Positions 8,701 through 15,561 of a stretch of 51,395 nt of DNA are shown one piece after another. Position numbers and translations under genes: made by a program. Source of the DNA: an uncultured bacterium (GTDB lineage Bacteria > Verrucomicrobiota > Kiritimatiellia > RFP12 > UBA1067); assembly GCA_902775595.1 (NCBI GenBank), contig CACYNF010000017.1:1-51395 (forward strand), written 5' to 3'. Below the pieces are notes generated by a model. That model did not search any database. It was given only the letters and a program-made list of their open reading frames with translations, and was not told where the DNA came from. The first letter of the stretch is position 1. Each line of letters begins with the position of its first letter.

Positions 8701-9773
8701 TCCGACATCGGCGCGGCCACGACCGCCTGAGGCTCGATCAGGGACGAGAAGTCTAACGCCCCCACATCCATCCCTGGGTTGTCGTACCCGGCGCGGTTGA
8801 AGAACACGGCGCCTTTTGACGAAACCATCACATTGGACACCGTCGTGCCCTGCATGGTGAGCGGCACCGGAAGCTCCCAGCACGCGCATCCGCAGTGGCC
8901 GGTCGACAACGCATAAGCGATGTCGTCAAAGTCGCCATAGGCCGTATCTATCCACAACGGACCGACCACGACAGTCGTCCGGCCGAGCTCTTCTCCGTCG
9001 CCGAGTCCGTCGCCGTCCGTGTCGGCGGCGATGGGAGACGAGCCCATTGCAATCTCCTCGCCGTCCGGAAGCCCGTCGCCGTCCGTGTCGGAGCTGGCTG
9101 GATCCGTCTTGTATGCGAAGCGCTCGTCAGAGTCGGAAAGGCCGTCGCCGTCTGTGTCGGTAGCGTCGCCGACGGAGACGAACGCCTGCGCGTTTCCGTT
9201 CGTGCCAGAGACACATTCGTCGGCTATCGCGACAAATGCGTTGCTTACGCACTGCGACACGTCAAGCGTGAAGACCTTCGCAAGTCCAAGGAGATTTGTC
9301 CCGGCATAGACGTATACCAAGTCGTCGACGGGACGACGGCCGAATGGCCACGCGACGACGACCGAAGTCTCGTTGCTTCCGCGCGAAACCGCCGCGGCCA
9401 TTAGGTTCGTGGCAATGGGCATCGCGCCGAAGCCCTCGCTCTCGCCGACGTCGCAGGCGTCGGGAAGCCGCGTCGATGCGCCAGACCTCGTCGGCTTCTC
9501 GCCCGGAGACTGGCTGTCCTGGCTGTCCGCCTCGCAAAGAACCGCCGCGGGAGAGTGGGGGTCACCGCCGCTTCTTGCCGGCTTGTCGGCGGCTATGTAG
9601 CACATCCACATGCACACGACGGTGAAAGTGAGAACCTTCGCAAGTCCATGCCTTGCCGTCTCGCACGAGACAAGCTTTATCGTGCCGATTACTGCAAGCG
9701 CAAGCAAAAGGATTCCGGCAATCGTCAGAATCCAACACGCCTCAGACATGCCGAATAGCGTCTCGGCAATCAT
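5757..9773 (-). CDS. Large surface protein: TM segments, TSP type-3 repeats, alpha/beta-hydrolase domain
   Basis: 1338 residues. Two hydrophobic segments near the N-terminus (about 13-32 and 46-62) suggest membrane anchoring. Thrombospondin type-3-like calcium motifs (DTDGDGLSD and variants) occur at about 205-262 and 470-575, around a beta-rich domain (about 270-460). An EF-hand-like DYDRDGAITDAE lies near 741-752. Residues from about 970 form an alpha/beta-hydrolase: NLVFLHG (oxyanion loop) and nucleophile elbow AHSLGN with Ser near 1055; the acid and His are not assigned with certainty. A lipase or esterase acting at the cell surface is likely, substrate unknown. An extended -10 box lies at 9806-9814 and GAGGAG near 9790; spacing to the ATG is long, so the start could be the Met at residue 9. 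It heads the operon running to 1000. Confidence 0.75.
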   Translation of the reverse strand: MIAETLFGMSEACWILTIAGILLLALAVIGTIKLVSCETARHGLAKVLTFTVVCMWMCYIAADKPARSGGDPHSPAAVLCEADSQDSQSPGEKPTRSGASTRLPDACDVGESEGFGAMPIATNLMAAAVSRGSNETSVVVAWPFGRRPVDDLVYVYAGTNLLGLAKVFTLDVSQCVSNAFVAIADECVSGTNGNAQAFVSVGDATDTDGDGLSDSDERFAYKTDPASSDTDGDGLPDGEEIAMGSSPIAADTDGDGLGDGEELGRTTVVVGPLWIDTAYGDFDDIAYALSTGHCGCACWELPVPLTMQGTTVSNVMVSSKGAVFFNRAGYDNPGMDVGALDFSSLIEPQAVVAAPMSDDGLFFRTNAPVSSVKVGMVAFAGSQAVCISYENMGREGDGAETNTVSFQVVVRTHRPDELLMLYRYNVGDAVDGRNAGIGVQSMLGRRLYRIAYKVPGFVEGGKTVIVRLGTDTDPASSDTDGDGLTDGAELAIGTSPHYIDTDRDGLPDDWEHSNGLDPRSADGTNGATGDFDEDGLSNLGEYLNGTDPSDTDGDTDNDGVSDAAEVGQESDPNDGADGGLPPEALQFRELEFNIYGDYAAWEMKIEGLGPDDMRVRKISMGAPSAANATTLKMRKGNAYRLTMRWLNCDGHNDKYAPWYCWQAKIDGLPQTQSYQDYSATRRPGNEVVVGNGWIAENAAGLLTEHVHESTYDYYGNPRPGNVAGGLSATLYVLGDPVLVFDYDRDGAITDAEAAIARAGTKTFRFWVNDDNDSGDRNDSANDIPGSGPNYADDHVNGHGDFIDFTPVWIDTRAVFPPGTPQNVRDKIRWKVRSGCAKVVWSRISRVYAGAFHREDMGNGFGMGPYQQLLSATVASVTTGAQMPDAMHDAMQLSQNCGVFLIEGSAAGADLVVEGWIGEDDDAQKAVDSAANIRISSVEEMYRHLNTRGLSGETVTWIPSAGDPLNRPDLETSGTNLVFLHGANVSQANSRAWASEVFKRMWQTGMTAQFTAVSWRSNIGTPLNYQEDASNAFFTASVLAPQLAQLPGTKVLMAHSLGNMVCSSMIQDYGLVPSSYLMCNSAVPSEAFETTRSQVCPQLIHPQWSDYHPRTWASNWHALFAAFPNDDRRKLGWPGRFSNVAQYAVNFYSTGDEALMLVQNNNVWLGSGVWDGDVVNHCWHKQEMFKGRGGLAGTDWAGWELQKIYHVVPGVWTLVPEIKYNASAANGLTEAQLRADPVFNPSPTSMMNSVIPRLVIDANLAQGIPALMPAAGAIAFGGDAMEEVMIDVNENSEAGVLKPNGWPSHSSYPNRWCHSDMKDVAYFYNFKFYDKAVEKGNLK

Positions 9774-9805
9774 AATGCTGGTGTTTCGCTCCTCCTCACA
9801 CAGGT

Positions 9806-9814
9806 ATTATATCA
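9806..9814 (-). promoter_or_regulatory. Extended -10 promoter for the surface-hydrolase operon
   Basis: TGATATAAT on the minus strand (perfect TATAAT with the TGn extension), 33 nt before the ATG at 9773. No recognisable -35 box lies 16-18 nt upstream. A GAGGAG ribosome site lies between it and the start codon. Confidence 0.6.
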
Positions 9815-9826
9815 CAATCCCGCCGA

Positions 9827-11242
9827 CTAAAGCGGGAGCGCGATCCTGACCGTCGTTCCACGGCCAATCTCGCTCGAAATCGCAATCTTCCCGCCAAGCT
9901 CCGCCGTGCGGCGCTCCATGCCGGAAAGCCCGTAGTGGCCTTCCTTACGCGCCGCGGCCGTGTCAAACCCAGAGCCGTCGTCCGCAACCGTCATCGCAAG
10001 CCCCTTCTCGCCGAACACGATCCTTACCTTGACATGCTTCGCGTGTCCGCGGTCAATCGCGTTCCCGACTGCCTCCTGCAGAATAAGCAGAATCGTACCC
10101 GCGAAATTGTGCGCGATCTTGCGCTCTTCTCCCTCGCTCGCGATTTCGACGATCCCCTCCCATTGCGGGAGACGCCGCGCCACGAACTGTATAAGCTCGA
10201 TAAGCGACTCCGGCCCCTCGCTCTCCTCGTTCATCGCCCAGAGCGTCGACCGAAGGCCCGATTGTGTGTGCTTCAGGGCGTCGTTCACCTTCTCAAGCTG
10301 CGCCCGCGATTCGTCGGCTCCCTCGGGCAGATAGTTCATCGCCGCCTTGAGCCGGAACGTCGCGCCGGCGAGGTACTGCTGGAAACCGTCGTGGAGATCA
10401 GCGGCGAGCCGCAGCCTTTCGCGGCGCGCGGCGTCGGCCTCGATCTTGACGCGCTCGCGCTGGCGCACGGATTCCGCGAGTTCCTGCGTGCGGCGCGCGA
10501 CCATCCGCCGCAGCGTCAGCGTCCAGACGGCGAGCGCCGCGGAAAGGACGCACACCCACATCAGTATGAAGAGAAGACGGCCGACAGTCCAGAACGGCGC
10601 ACGGCGAATGACCTCGACAGCGTCGGGCGTCGGTGGAATCAGTTCGACGTTTTCTATGCGGCCGAAGATCCCCTCTTCGTAGTTCTCGATGGACGTCCAC
10701 GTGAGAACGCCCTTCACGCGCACGGTCGCGCCCTGCACGAGATTTGCGGGAAGCGCCTCTTCGAGCGCCCACGGTATCTCGACCTGGAGATTCGAGTCGC
10801 CTTCGCCCACGAGCAGCTGTGTCGTCGTCTGGCGACGGTTGATGTCGCGCAGCAGCCCCTCGGTCACGACAACTCCGCCGTATAGGTCGGTGTTGCCAAA
10901 CGGCATGAGCCGCGAGAAGAGATCTGCGATTCCAGTTTCCAGGGGCGGCGGAATGGCGGCCATGGCATGGCCTTCGACGGTGATCGCCGCGTCGGCGATG
11001 CGGCGCTTCGTCGTCATTTCGCGCTCGCCCTCGACATGGACAAGATCGCCGATCTTCACCGCAGGCGCGCCCTTCTCGCCCTGCACGCGCCAATGCGAGC
11101 CAGCCGCGTCGTCGATGAAGAAGAACGACAGGTCATTGCGCTCGAAAGTCACGACGCCCGTAAGATTGGTCGTCGCGGCATGCGCAGCCACCGCGACAAA
11201 CGCGGTAAAAGCAACAAGAATTATTCTCTTCATATTTTTCAT
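9827..11242 (-). CDS. Membrane sensor histidine kinase (HisKA_3/NarL-type) with OB-like sensory region
   Basis: 471 residues from the ATG at 11242, chosen because AGAAGGG lies ~9 nt upstream and a signal peptide follows directly (MKNMKRIILVAFTAFVAVAAHA). Residues about 25-90 and 120-200 resemble OB-fold sensory domains (GVVTFERND..FFIDD; VRVKGVLTW). One membrane segment at about 220-242 is followed by a coiled stretch and the HisKA_3 phosphoacceptor box LAADLHDGFQQ (His near 284). The ATPase domain shows EAVGNAIDRG (N box), DDGSGFD (G1) and GLSGMERR (G2). This is the NarX/DesK-type class that phosphorylates a LuxR-type regulator, but no response regulator gene is adjacent, so it is an orphan here. 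Ligand unknown. Confidence 0.85.
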   Translation of the reverse strand: MKNMKRIILVAFTAFVAVAAHAATTNLTGVVTFERNDLSFFFIDDAAGSHWRVQGEKGAPAVKIGDLVHVEGEREMTTKRRIADAAITVEGHAMAAIPPPLETGIADLFSRLMPFGNTDLYGGVVVTEGLLRDINRRQTTTQLLVGEGDSNLQVEIPWALEEALPANLVQGATVRVKGVLTWTSIENYEEGIFGRIENVELIPPTPDAVEVIRRAPFWTVGRLLFILMWVCVLSAALAVWTLTLRRMVARRTQELAESVRQRERVKIEADAARRERLRLAADLHDGFQQYLAGATFRLKAAMNYLPEGADESRAQLEKVNDALKHTQSGLRSTLWAMNEESEGPESLIELIQFVARRLPQWEGIVEIASEGEERKIAHNFAGTILLILQEAVGNAIDRGHAKHVKVRIVFGEKGLAMTVADDGSGFDTAAARKEGHYGLSGMERRTAELGGKIAISSEIGRGTTVRIALPL

Positions 11243-11301
11243 ATGGTCAGACCCTTCTGACAAAGTACGAGTGACACAGTAACGGTGGCAGGGGGGGGGC
11301 G

Positions 11302-12627
11302 TCACATGTCTCCTATTGACAGAAGGCCTGTTTTGTAACGGAGATTGCGCTTGTCGGGGTTCTTGGCAAAGAATGCCTCGACTTTTTCGGCAAGACGGGT
11401 CGCGTCGAATCGCGAAGCGTCAATCTTTACCTCGTAGAACGCAAGCGTTTCGGCAATCTCGTCTTCGCTAACGATATCAATCTCATTTTCGCCTTTCCTG
11501 TCCCACCACGAGCCGATTCGCGTGCAGCCCTTGTCCTCGACAATCTTCGCCGCGAAATAGCGCTCCAGCGCATAGCCGCTGAAACCGCCAAAGTCCCTTT
11601 CGGCAATGTCCCGCATCCGGTCTCTACGGCCAAGCTCGTTTAGGTAGCTCAACTTATGCACGAATCGAAACCAGAATCGGAAGAAACAGTCGTCAACCTG
11701 GAAGTGGGCGTTCTTCGACGTCGGCTTCCCGAAGATTGGCTGTTTCTTTTCGACAATGGAATACTGGCCCTCCAGCTTGGCGAGAAATCCTCCGACTTCG
11801 GTGCCAAGAAGGTTTTTCAACTCCGCAGAAGTCGTCTGCCCCGCGGAAATCGCCGCAAGCAGCGTAAAATACGTCCCATAGTCAGAACCGAATTCGTCGG
11901 CAAGAATCGTCCTGCCCTCTGGAATGTATGCCGATAGCGGTGAGAATATCTCCTCAAGCATCTCCGCCTTGGTGAATGCGTGCGCCGACATCATCATGTC
12001 GACATATCGCGCAACGCCTCCGCTAACCGTCCAAAGTGCAAGCAAATCGCTGTTCGTGTAGTCTGGCTTGTAGCAGCGGAATATCTCCTTTAGAAGCGAG
12101 GGGCCAAAGGGCTTGAGCATCAAAGTTCCGGTGTTGCGTCCGTACAGCGGCTGCGAATCGTCGATGAATATCTTGTTCATGAGGCGATTTACGCTGCCGT
12201 TGACGACAAGATTCAACTTCGTTTTGCTGTGGTATTCGTCCCAGATGTGCTGTATGTCGCCGTAAACGCCTGGGTTCGTGCGGTCAAACTCCTGGAATTC
12301 GTCGATGACAAGAGTGTAGGGGCGCCGCTCGGCCTCTTTCATCAATTCTCGGAAGAGTTCGCCAAATCTTGTGCATGTTCCGTGTATTCCAAGATGCAGA
12401 ACCCTCTCCGCCTCTTCCTGAAGCTGGGCGCAAAGCGTGACTTCTGGCTGCCGCGTGATGGGCAAATTCAAGTATGGTGTCTTGCCATCGTCAAATGCCT
12501 CGCGGGAAAGTTCAGTCTTTCCCACTCGTCTCCGGCCAGTCAAGACCGTAAAACGCGATCTCTCTTGAGAAAGTTCGCGCACCTTTCTAAGTTCTTTCAA
12601 TTCGATTTCACGCCCAAAGAATCTCAT
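11302..12627 (-). CDS. DUF234-type AAA ATPase with C-terminal nuclease-like domain
   Basis: 441 residues. Walker A is TGRRRVGKT (about 30-38) and Walker B YTLVIDEFQEF (near 105-115), the signature of the archaeal-type ATPase family. A winged-helix stretch follows, and the C-terminal part carries the DUF234 PD-(D/E)XK-like motif (GENEIDIV then AFYEVKID), so a nuclease fold is likely although activity is unproven. Related genes are often patchily distributed and thought to belong to mobile or defence-linked gene pools. Monocistronic by position; the upstream region has paired CCGTTTCGTT repeats and a -10-like box that suggest its own control. Confidence 0.8.
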   Translation of the reverse strand: MRFFGREIELKELRKVRELSQERSRFTVLTGRRRVGKTELSREAFDDGKTPYLNLPITRQPEVTLCAQLQEEAERVLHLGIHGTCTRFGELFRELMKEAERRPYTLVIDEFQEFDRTNPGVYGDIQHIWDEYHSKTKLNLVVNGSVNRLMNKIFIDDSQPLYGRNTGTLMLKPFGPSLLKEIFRCYKPDYTNSDLLALWTVSGGVARYVDMMMSAHAFTKAEMLEEIFSPLSAYIPEGRTILADEFGSDYGTYFTLLAAISAGQTTSAELKNLLGTEVGGFLAKLEGQYSIVEKKQPIFGKPTSKNAHFQVDDCFFRFWFRFVHKLSYLNELGRRDRMRDIAERDFGGFSGYALERYFAAKIVEDKGCTRIGSWWDRKGENEIDIVSEDEIAETLAFYEVKIDASRFDATRLAEKVEAFFAKNPDKRNLRYKTGLLSIGDM

Positions 12628-12662
12628 AAAGCAACTCCTTCGCCACCCTCGTTACGAAATGT

Positions 12663-12704
12663 CCGTTTCGTTAACGGCCGTTTCGTTTGCAAATAGTATC
12701 ATAT
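12663..12704 (-). promoter_or_regulatory. Promoter and direct-repeat operator of the DUF234 ATPase
   Basis: On the minus strand an extended -10-like TGATACTAT (12694-12702) is followed by two direct copies of AACGAAACGG (complements of 12679-12688 and 12663-12672), 16 bp apart and centred just after the predicted start site. Two direct repeats on one helix face at about one and a half turns would suit a dimeric repressor. The regulator is unknown. Confidence 0.4.
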
Positions 12705-12754
12705 TTTGTCTCTACCCGTCAATAGGGATTTTAGACCCCCGCCCTTGCACCCGC

Positions 12755-12816
12755 TTTTGGGGACAGACCCCACGATAGCCAATAAAATCAAGGGTTCGAA
12801 AGGGTCTGTCCCCAAA
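12755..12816. repeat. Dispersed repeat family C, copy 3 (perfect terminal inverted repeats)
   Basis: A 62-bp element with arms TTTGGGGACAGACCC and GGGTCTGTCCCCAAA, which pair perfectly, around the same core (GATAGCCAATAAAATCAAG, GGGTTCGAA) as the copies at 211 and 894. It lies between the ABC ATPase gene (ending at 12852) and the promoter of the DUF234 ATPase. As transcribed RNA it could fold as a hairpin and end transcription, but no T run follows it. Confidence 0.85.
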
Positions 12817-12851
12817 TCCGGAGTTTCTTCTCCCGGAAAGGAGACTCGGAT

Positions 12852-13817
12852 TCACTTCCCGAGATACGCCTCTTCGAGAGAGCGGCCCGGCGTGACGGCA
12901 ATGACGCCAAAGGGAACGAGCCGCGGCAAAAGCGCCGCGTTCACGGTCTCCACCGCAAGCCCCTCTCCAAACTCGGCGACAAGCGTCTTCTCACTTGGCA
13001 GGGGCGCGCTTGGTAGGGACGGCACTCCGTGCCGTCCGCGGGCGTCTTGGAAAGACGCCCCTACCGAGAACCTCACTCCCGGGCATTCTTGCTCAATCGC
13101 TGCGAGGTCGCTCGGCAACTCCTTTAGCGCGTAGACGATCCGTCCGCTGTCGGACGTGATCGCGCGCAGCGTCTCCATCCGCTCCACTTTTCCGTCCGCG
13201 ACAAAAGCGACGTGCGTGCAAAGCTTTTCGATGTCGTCGAGCTGGTGCGAAGAGACGACGAGCGTCGTTTTGCCCCTGAGCGAAAGAAGGAACGAGCGAA
13301 GACGCTCGGCCTCGACCGGGTCGAGCCCGCTCAGCGGCTCGTCGAGCATCACGACTTCCGGGTGGCCGAGAAACGCCTGCGCCACCATGACGCGCTTTCG
13401 CATTCCGTGCGAGAGCGAGCGAATGGACGCGTTCGCCTTGTCCGCCAGGTTCATGACTTCGATGAGCTCGTCTGCCGACTTCGCGGCATCCTTCCTTGTC
13501 ATCCCCTGAAGCCGCGCATATCCAATGAGCAAAGACCTGACACGCCCTTCGTTCGGGAGATCGGAGTCCTGCGGCAGTATCGTGAACCGCCCGCCGTGGC
13601 GCCGCGCGTCGAACGGACCTCTGCCGAGGATGCTCACTTCTCCGGCGTCGGGAATAACGAAGCCGGCGACCGTCATCATCCATGTCGTCTTGCCCGCGCC
13701 GTTTCGCCCGACGAGTCCCGTGATGGACCCCGAGGGAACGGCGAGCGTGAAGCCGTTGAGCGCCGCGTGGCGGCCATACTTCTTTACGAGAGCGCGGGTG
13801 ATTATCGCTTCGTTCAT
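12852..13817 (-). CDS. ABC transporter ATP-binding protein (with in-frame repeat peptide)
   Basis: 321 residues from the ATG at 13817, which has GGAGG just upstream and overlaps the permease stop. Walker A GRNGAGKT (about 37-44), signature LSHGMRKR, Walker B VVMLDEPLSGLDP and the switch His in SSHQLDD are all present, so it is a complete ABC-2-type exporter ATPase. The C-terminal extension contains a foreign peptide VGASFQDARGRHGVPSLPS encoded by a palindromic element (13011-13066); the same peptide pattern occurs in the lactonase at 17612-18805. The insertion lies outside the nucleotide-binding core and leaves the frame open to EEAYLGK. Paired with the permease at 13814-14710; substrate unknown. 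Confidence 0.9.
   Translation of the reverse strand: MNEAIITRALVKKYGRHAALNGFTLAVPSGSITGLVGRNGAGKTTWMMTVAGFVIPDAGEVSILGRGPFDARRHGGRFTILPQDSDLPNEGRVRSLLIGYARLQGMTRKDAAKSADELIEVMNLADKANASIRSLSHGMRKRVMVAQAFLGHPEVVMLDEPLSGLDPVEAERLRSFLLSLRGKTTLVVSSHQLDDIEKLCTHVAFVADGKVERMETLRAITSDSGRIVYALKELPSDLAAIEQECPGVRFSVGASFQDARGRHGVPSLPSAPLPSEKTLVAEFGEGLAVETVNAALLPRLVPFGVIAVTPGRSLEEAYLGK
13011..13066. repeat. Palindromic family A element, in frame in the ABC ATPase gene
   Basis: Outer arms GGTAGGG and CCCTACC enclose two hairpins: GACGGCAC-TCC-GTGCCGTC and GGCGTCTT-GG-AAAGACGCC, giving a three-way-junction fold. Other full copies: 16051, 17163, 17981, 18345, 21763. Here it is translated on the minus strand without breaking the frame. 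Confidence 0.9.
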
Positions 13818-14710
13818 CGGACATCCCTCCTCGCAAAGACGGCATGGCCGACTGAAAGATAGAGAAGCCCGAGCATCACAAGCCAGGTTGCGCTCGCCGC
13901 AACAGGCAGAAAAGACGAGCGCCAGAGCGCGGCGTCCACCGAAGACGGGAAGAGGCGAACGAGCACGAGCAGCTTTCCGCCGAGCCAGGCGGAGCCAAAG
14001 CCCTTCAGGATCGCCGGCACGACGGAAAAGGCGATCATGAGGAGTATCGCCACGGCATCGGCCTTCGCGCCAGACTTGAATAGATGCGAGACTCCAAGCG
14101 CGAGGCCAAGCCACGCGAGCGAGAGGAACCACGCCTTCACGGACCAGACGATCATCGCGGGAAGGAGCGCAGGAATGTCCGCGCCCGAGAGCCGGAACGC
14201 CGCGACTATCCACGCCGCGACCGCTCCTATGAGAAGTCCAACGAGCATCAGCAGCGCAATCCCAAGATACTTGCCGAGCGTCCACTCAAGCCGCGTCACG
14301 CGAAGCAGCATGTACTTCGCCGCGCCCGACTTCACTTCCTCCGCGACGCGCCTCGTCGCGACAAGCACCGTCAAAAGCGGCACCGCGAGAAAGACGATCC
14401 ACGCGTAGATGAGCTCGGCAGGATGCTTGCCCACGATGTCGTCGTAGACGAGAGAGTCGCCGACCACGCTTCGTACGAGCTGCTGGAACGGCTTGGACTT
14501 CCAAAGCGCCGCGGAGACGACGCCGCTCTTGCCCTCGACCTTCTCGACCTGGAGGATCTCGGCGAGCCGGTCTTCCATCTTGCCGAGCGCCGTTATCGCT
14601 CCGCTCATCCCGAGCAGGGACCAGGCGAGATATAGCGCGACCAGCACGATGGCGCGGCGCGTGCGCACTGCGGCGGCGAGCTCGAACAGCGCAACGCGGA
14701 TGATTCTCAT
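13814..14710 (-). CDS. ABC-2 family permease
   Basis: 298 residues from the ATG at 14710, which overlaps the upstream stop (ATGA) and is preferred over in-frame codons further upstream that lie within the upstream gene. Several hydrophobic segments are visible: AIVLVALYLAWSLLGMSGA near 20-38, LIYAWIVFLAVPLLTVLVA, LGIALLMLVGLLIGAVAAW, LSLAWLGLALGVSHL, AVAILLMIAFSVVPAI and a last helix at SATWLVMLGLLYLSVGHAV. A soluble domain after helix 1 is a common feature of ABC-2 exporters of the gliding/copper-export type. It is the partner of the ATPase encoded directly downstream. Substrate unknown. Confidence 0.85.
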   Translation of the reverse strand: MRIIRVALFELAAAVRTRRAIVLVALYLAWSLLGMSGAITALGKMEDRLAEILQVEKVEGKSGVVSAALWKSKPFQQLVRSVVGDSLVYDDIVGKHPAELIYAWIVFLAVPLLTVLVATRRVAEEVKSGAAKYMLLRVTRLEWTLGKYLGIALLMLVGLLIGAVAAWIVAAFRLSGADIPALLPAMIVWSVKAWFLSLAWLGLALGVSHLFKSGAKADAVAILLMIAFSVVPAILKGFGSAWLGGKLLVLVRLFPSSVDAALWRSSFLPVAASATWLVMLGLLYLSVGHAVFARRDVR

Positions 14711-15450
14711 TTCCCGGACCTTTCCCCGAAGTCCTCGAGCTTGTCCTGCACGGCGATAAGCGGTTCGCCGACAGACGGGTCGATGAAGTCGGTGAGCTGG
14801 AGACGCGAGACTTCGCCGCGATGGTCTTCGTCGACACAAGTGCCGATCGCGTCATACGCCTCGGCGAGCGACGTCGCGATATCGCCCATAAGACGAATGC
14901 CGAGCTCTGGCGTCATCGCCTCTGCGGACGCGACGCGATCGGCGACGATCTGAATCGACTCGCGCAGCTTCGCGTTCATGTCCTCGATTGCGTCGTTGAA
15001 CGATTCGGCGCCCTTGTCGTCGAGTCCAAGCTTCTCGATCGCCGAAGCGCGCGCGATCTCGATGCGCGTGCGCCAAAGCTCGGCCGCTTCGTCGATGCGC
15101 GCGCGCAGATCTTCTGGCGCGACGCGCCTGCGTTTTTCTGGTAGGGGCGCGTCTCCGACGCGACCGCCGGCTGATTCGCCTGGTAGGGGCGCCTCTCCGA
15201 GGCGACCGGCGACGTCGGTCGTGTTCGTCGTAGGTTCCGTGTCCTTCACGCGGCGCGGGCGCTTTGCGACTTCGGGAATGTTGACGAGTTCGGTAAAGGA
15301 GCCAAAGGCGTTCTTCGGTTTCGCCTTTGTCTTTTCCTCCTTTTCGCGCACATCGCGCGAGCGAAGTTCCTCGGCCGGGCCATAGTAACCGACAAGCCCG
15401 CCTGCGATAAACACAAGCGGCAACCAAACTATCACAGGTATCTTTTTCAT
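14707..15450 (-). CDS. Membrane-anchored protein of unknown function, with two half repeat peptides
   Basis: 247 residues: an N-terminal membrane anchor (IVWLPLVFIAGGLVGYYG), a basic/acidic linker, then a helical C-terminal domain (about 130-247; repeated Ala, Glu and Arg, for example IDEAAELWRTRIEIARASAIEKL) resembling a coiled, periplasmic accessory module. The linker around residues 80-105 holds two tandem peptides, LGEAPLPGESAGG and VGDAPLPEKRRR, which are the translation of two left halves of the family A palindromic element. It is the first gene of the ABC operon: its stop overlaps the permease start. An adaptor or sensor role for the ABC exporter is only suggested by position. Confidence 0.7.
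   Translation of the reverse strand: MKKIPVIVWLPLVFIAGGLVGYYGPAEELRSRDVREKEEKTKAKPKNAFGSFTELVNIPEVAKRPRRVKDTEPTTNTTDVAGRLGEAPLPGESAGGRVGDAPLPEKRRRVAPEDLRARIDEAAELWRTRIEIARASAIEKLGLDDKGAESFNDAIEDMNAKLRESIQIVADRVASAEAMTPELGIRLMGDIATSLAEAYDAIGTCVDEDHRGEVSRLQLTDFIDPSVGEPLIAVQDKLEDFGERSGK
15139..15206. repeat. Two tandem half-copies of family A, in frame
   Basis: TGGTAGGGGCGCGTC-TCC-GACGCGACC (15139-15165) and TGGTAGGGGCGCCTC-TCC-GAGGCGACC (15181-15206): each is the left arm plus first hairpin of the family A element, without second hairpin and right arm. Both are translated within the 14707-15450 gene. Confidence 0.8.
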
Positions 15451-15561
15451 GCTTTATTTTCCTCTCCGCGCCTCTGCGTTAAAAACTTCCGTTTCACTTT
15501 GGCCGTGTAGAACATGTAGAGTGTGTAGATGTTTCTACATGTTCTGCATGTTCTACATGGT
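15451..15561. repeat. Intergenic repeats of families E and F
   Basis: No gene. It holds a CGCCTCTGCGTTAAAAAC block (family E, the widespread AACGCAGAG-type repeat) at about 15468-15486 and a family F block at 15505-15561 made of GTAGAACATGTAGA and TCTACATGTTCTGCATG words, which can fold back on itself. A second family F block lies at 20307-20368. Confidence 0.7.

Noticed and set aside
12755-12816. Family C element as an intrinsic terminator or a tRNA T-arm remnant (GGGTTCGAA)
   Set aside because: The perfect arms form a hairpin but no U-run follows, and the GGTTCGAA match is not accompanied by other tRNA arms; treated as a repeat only.
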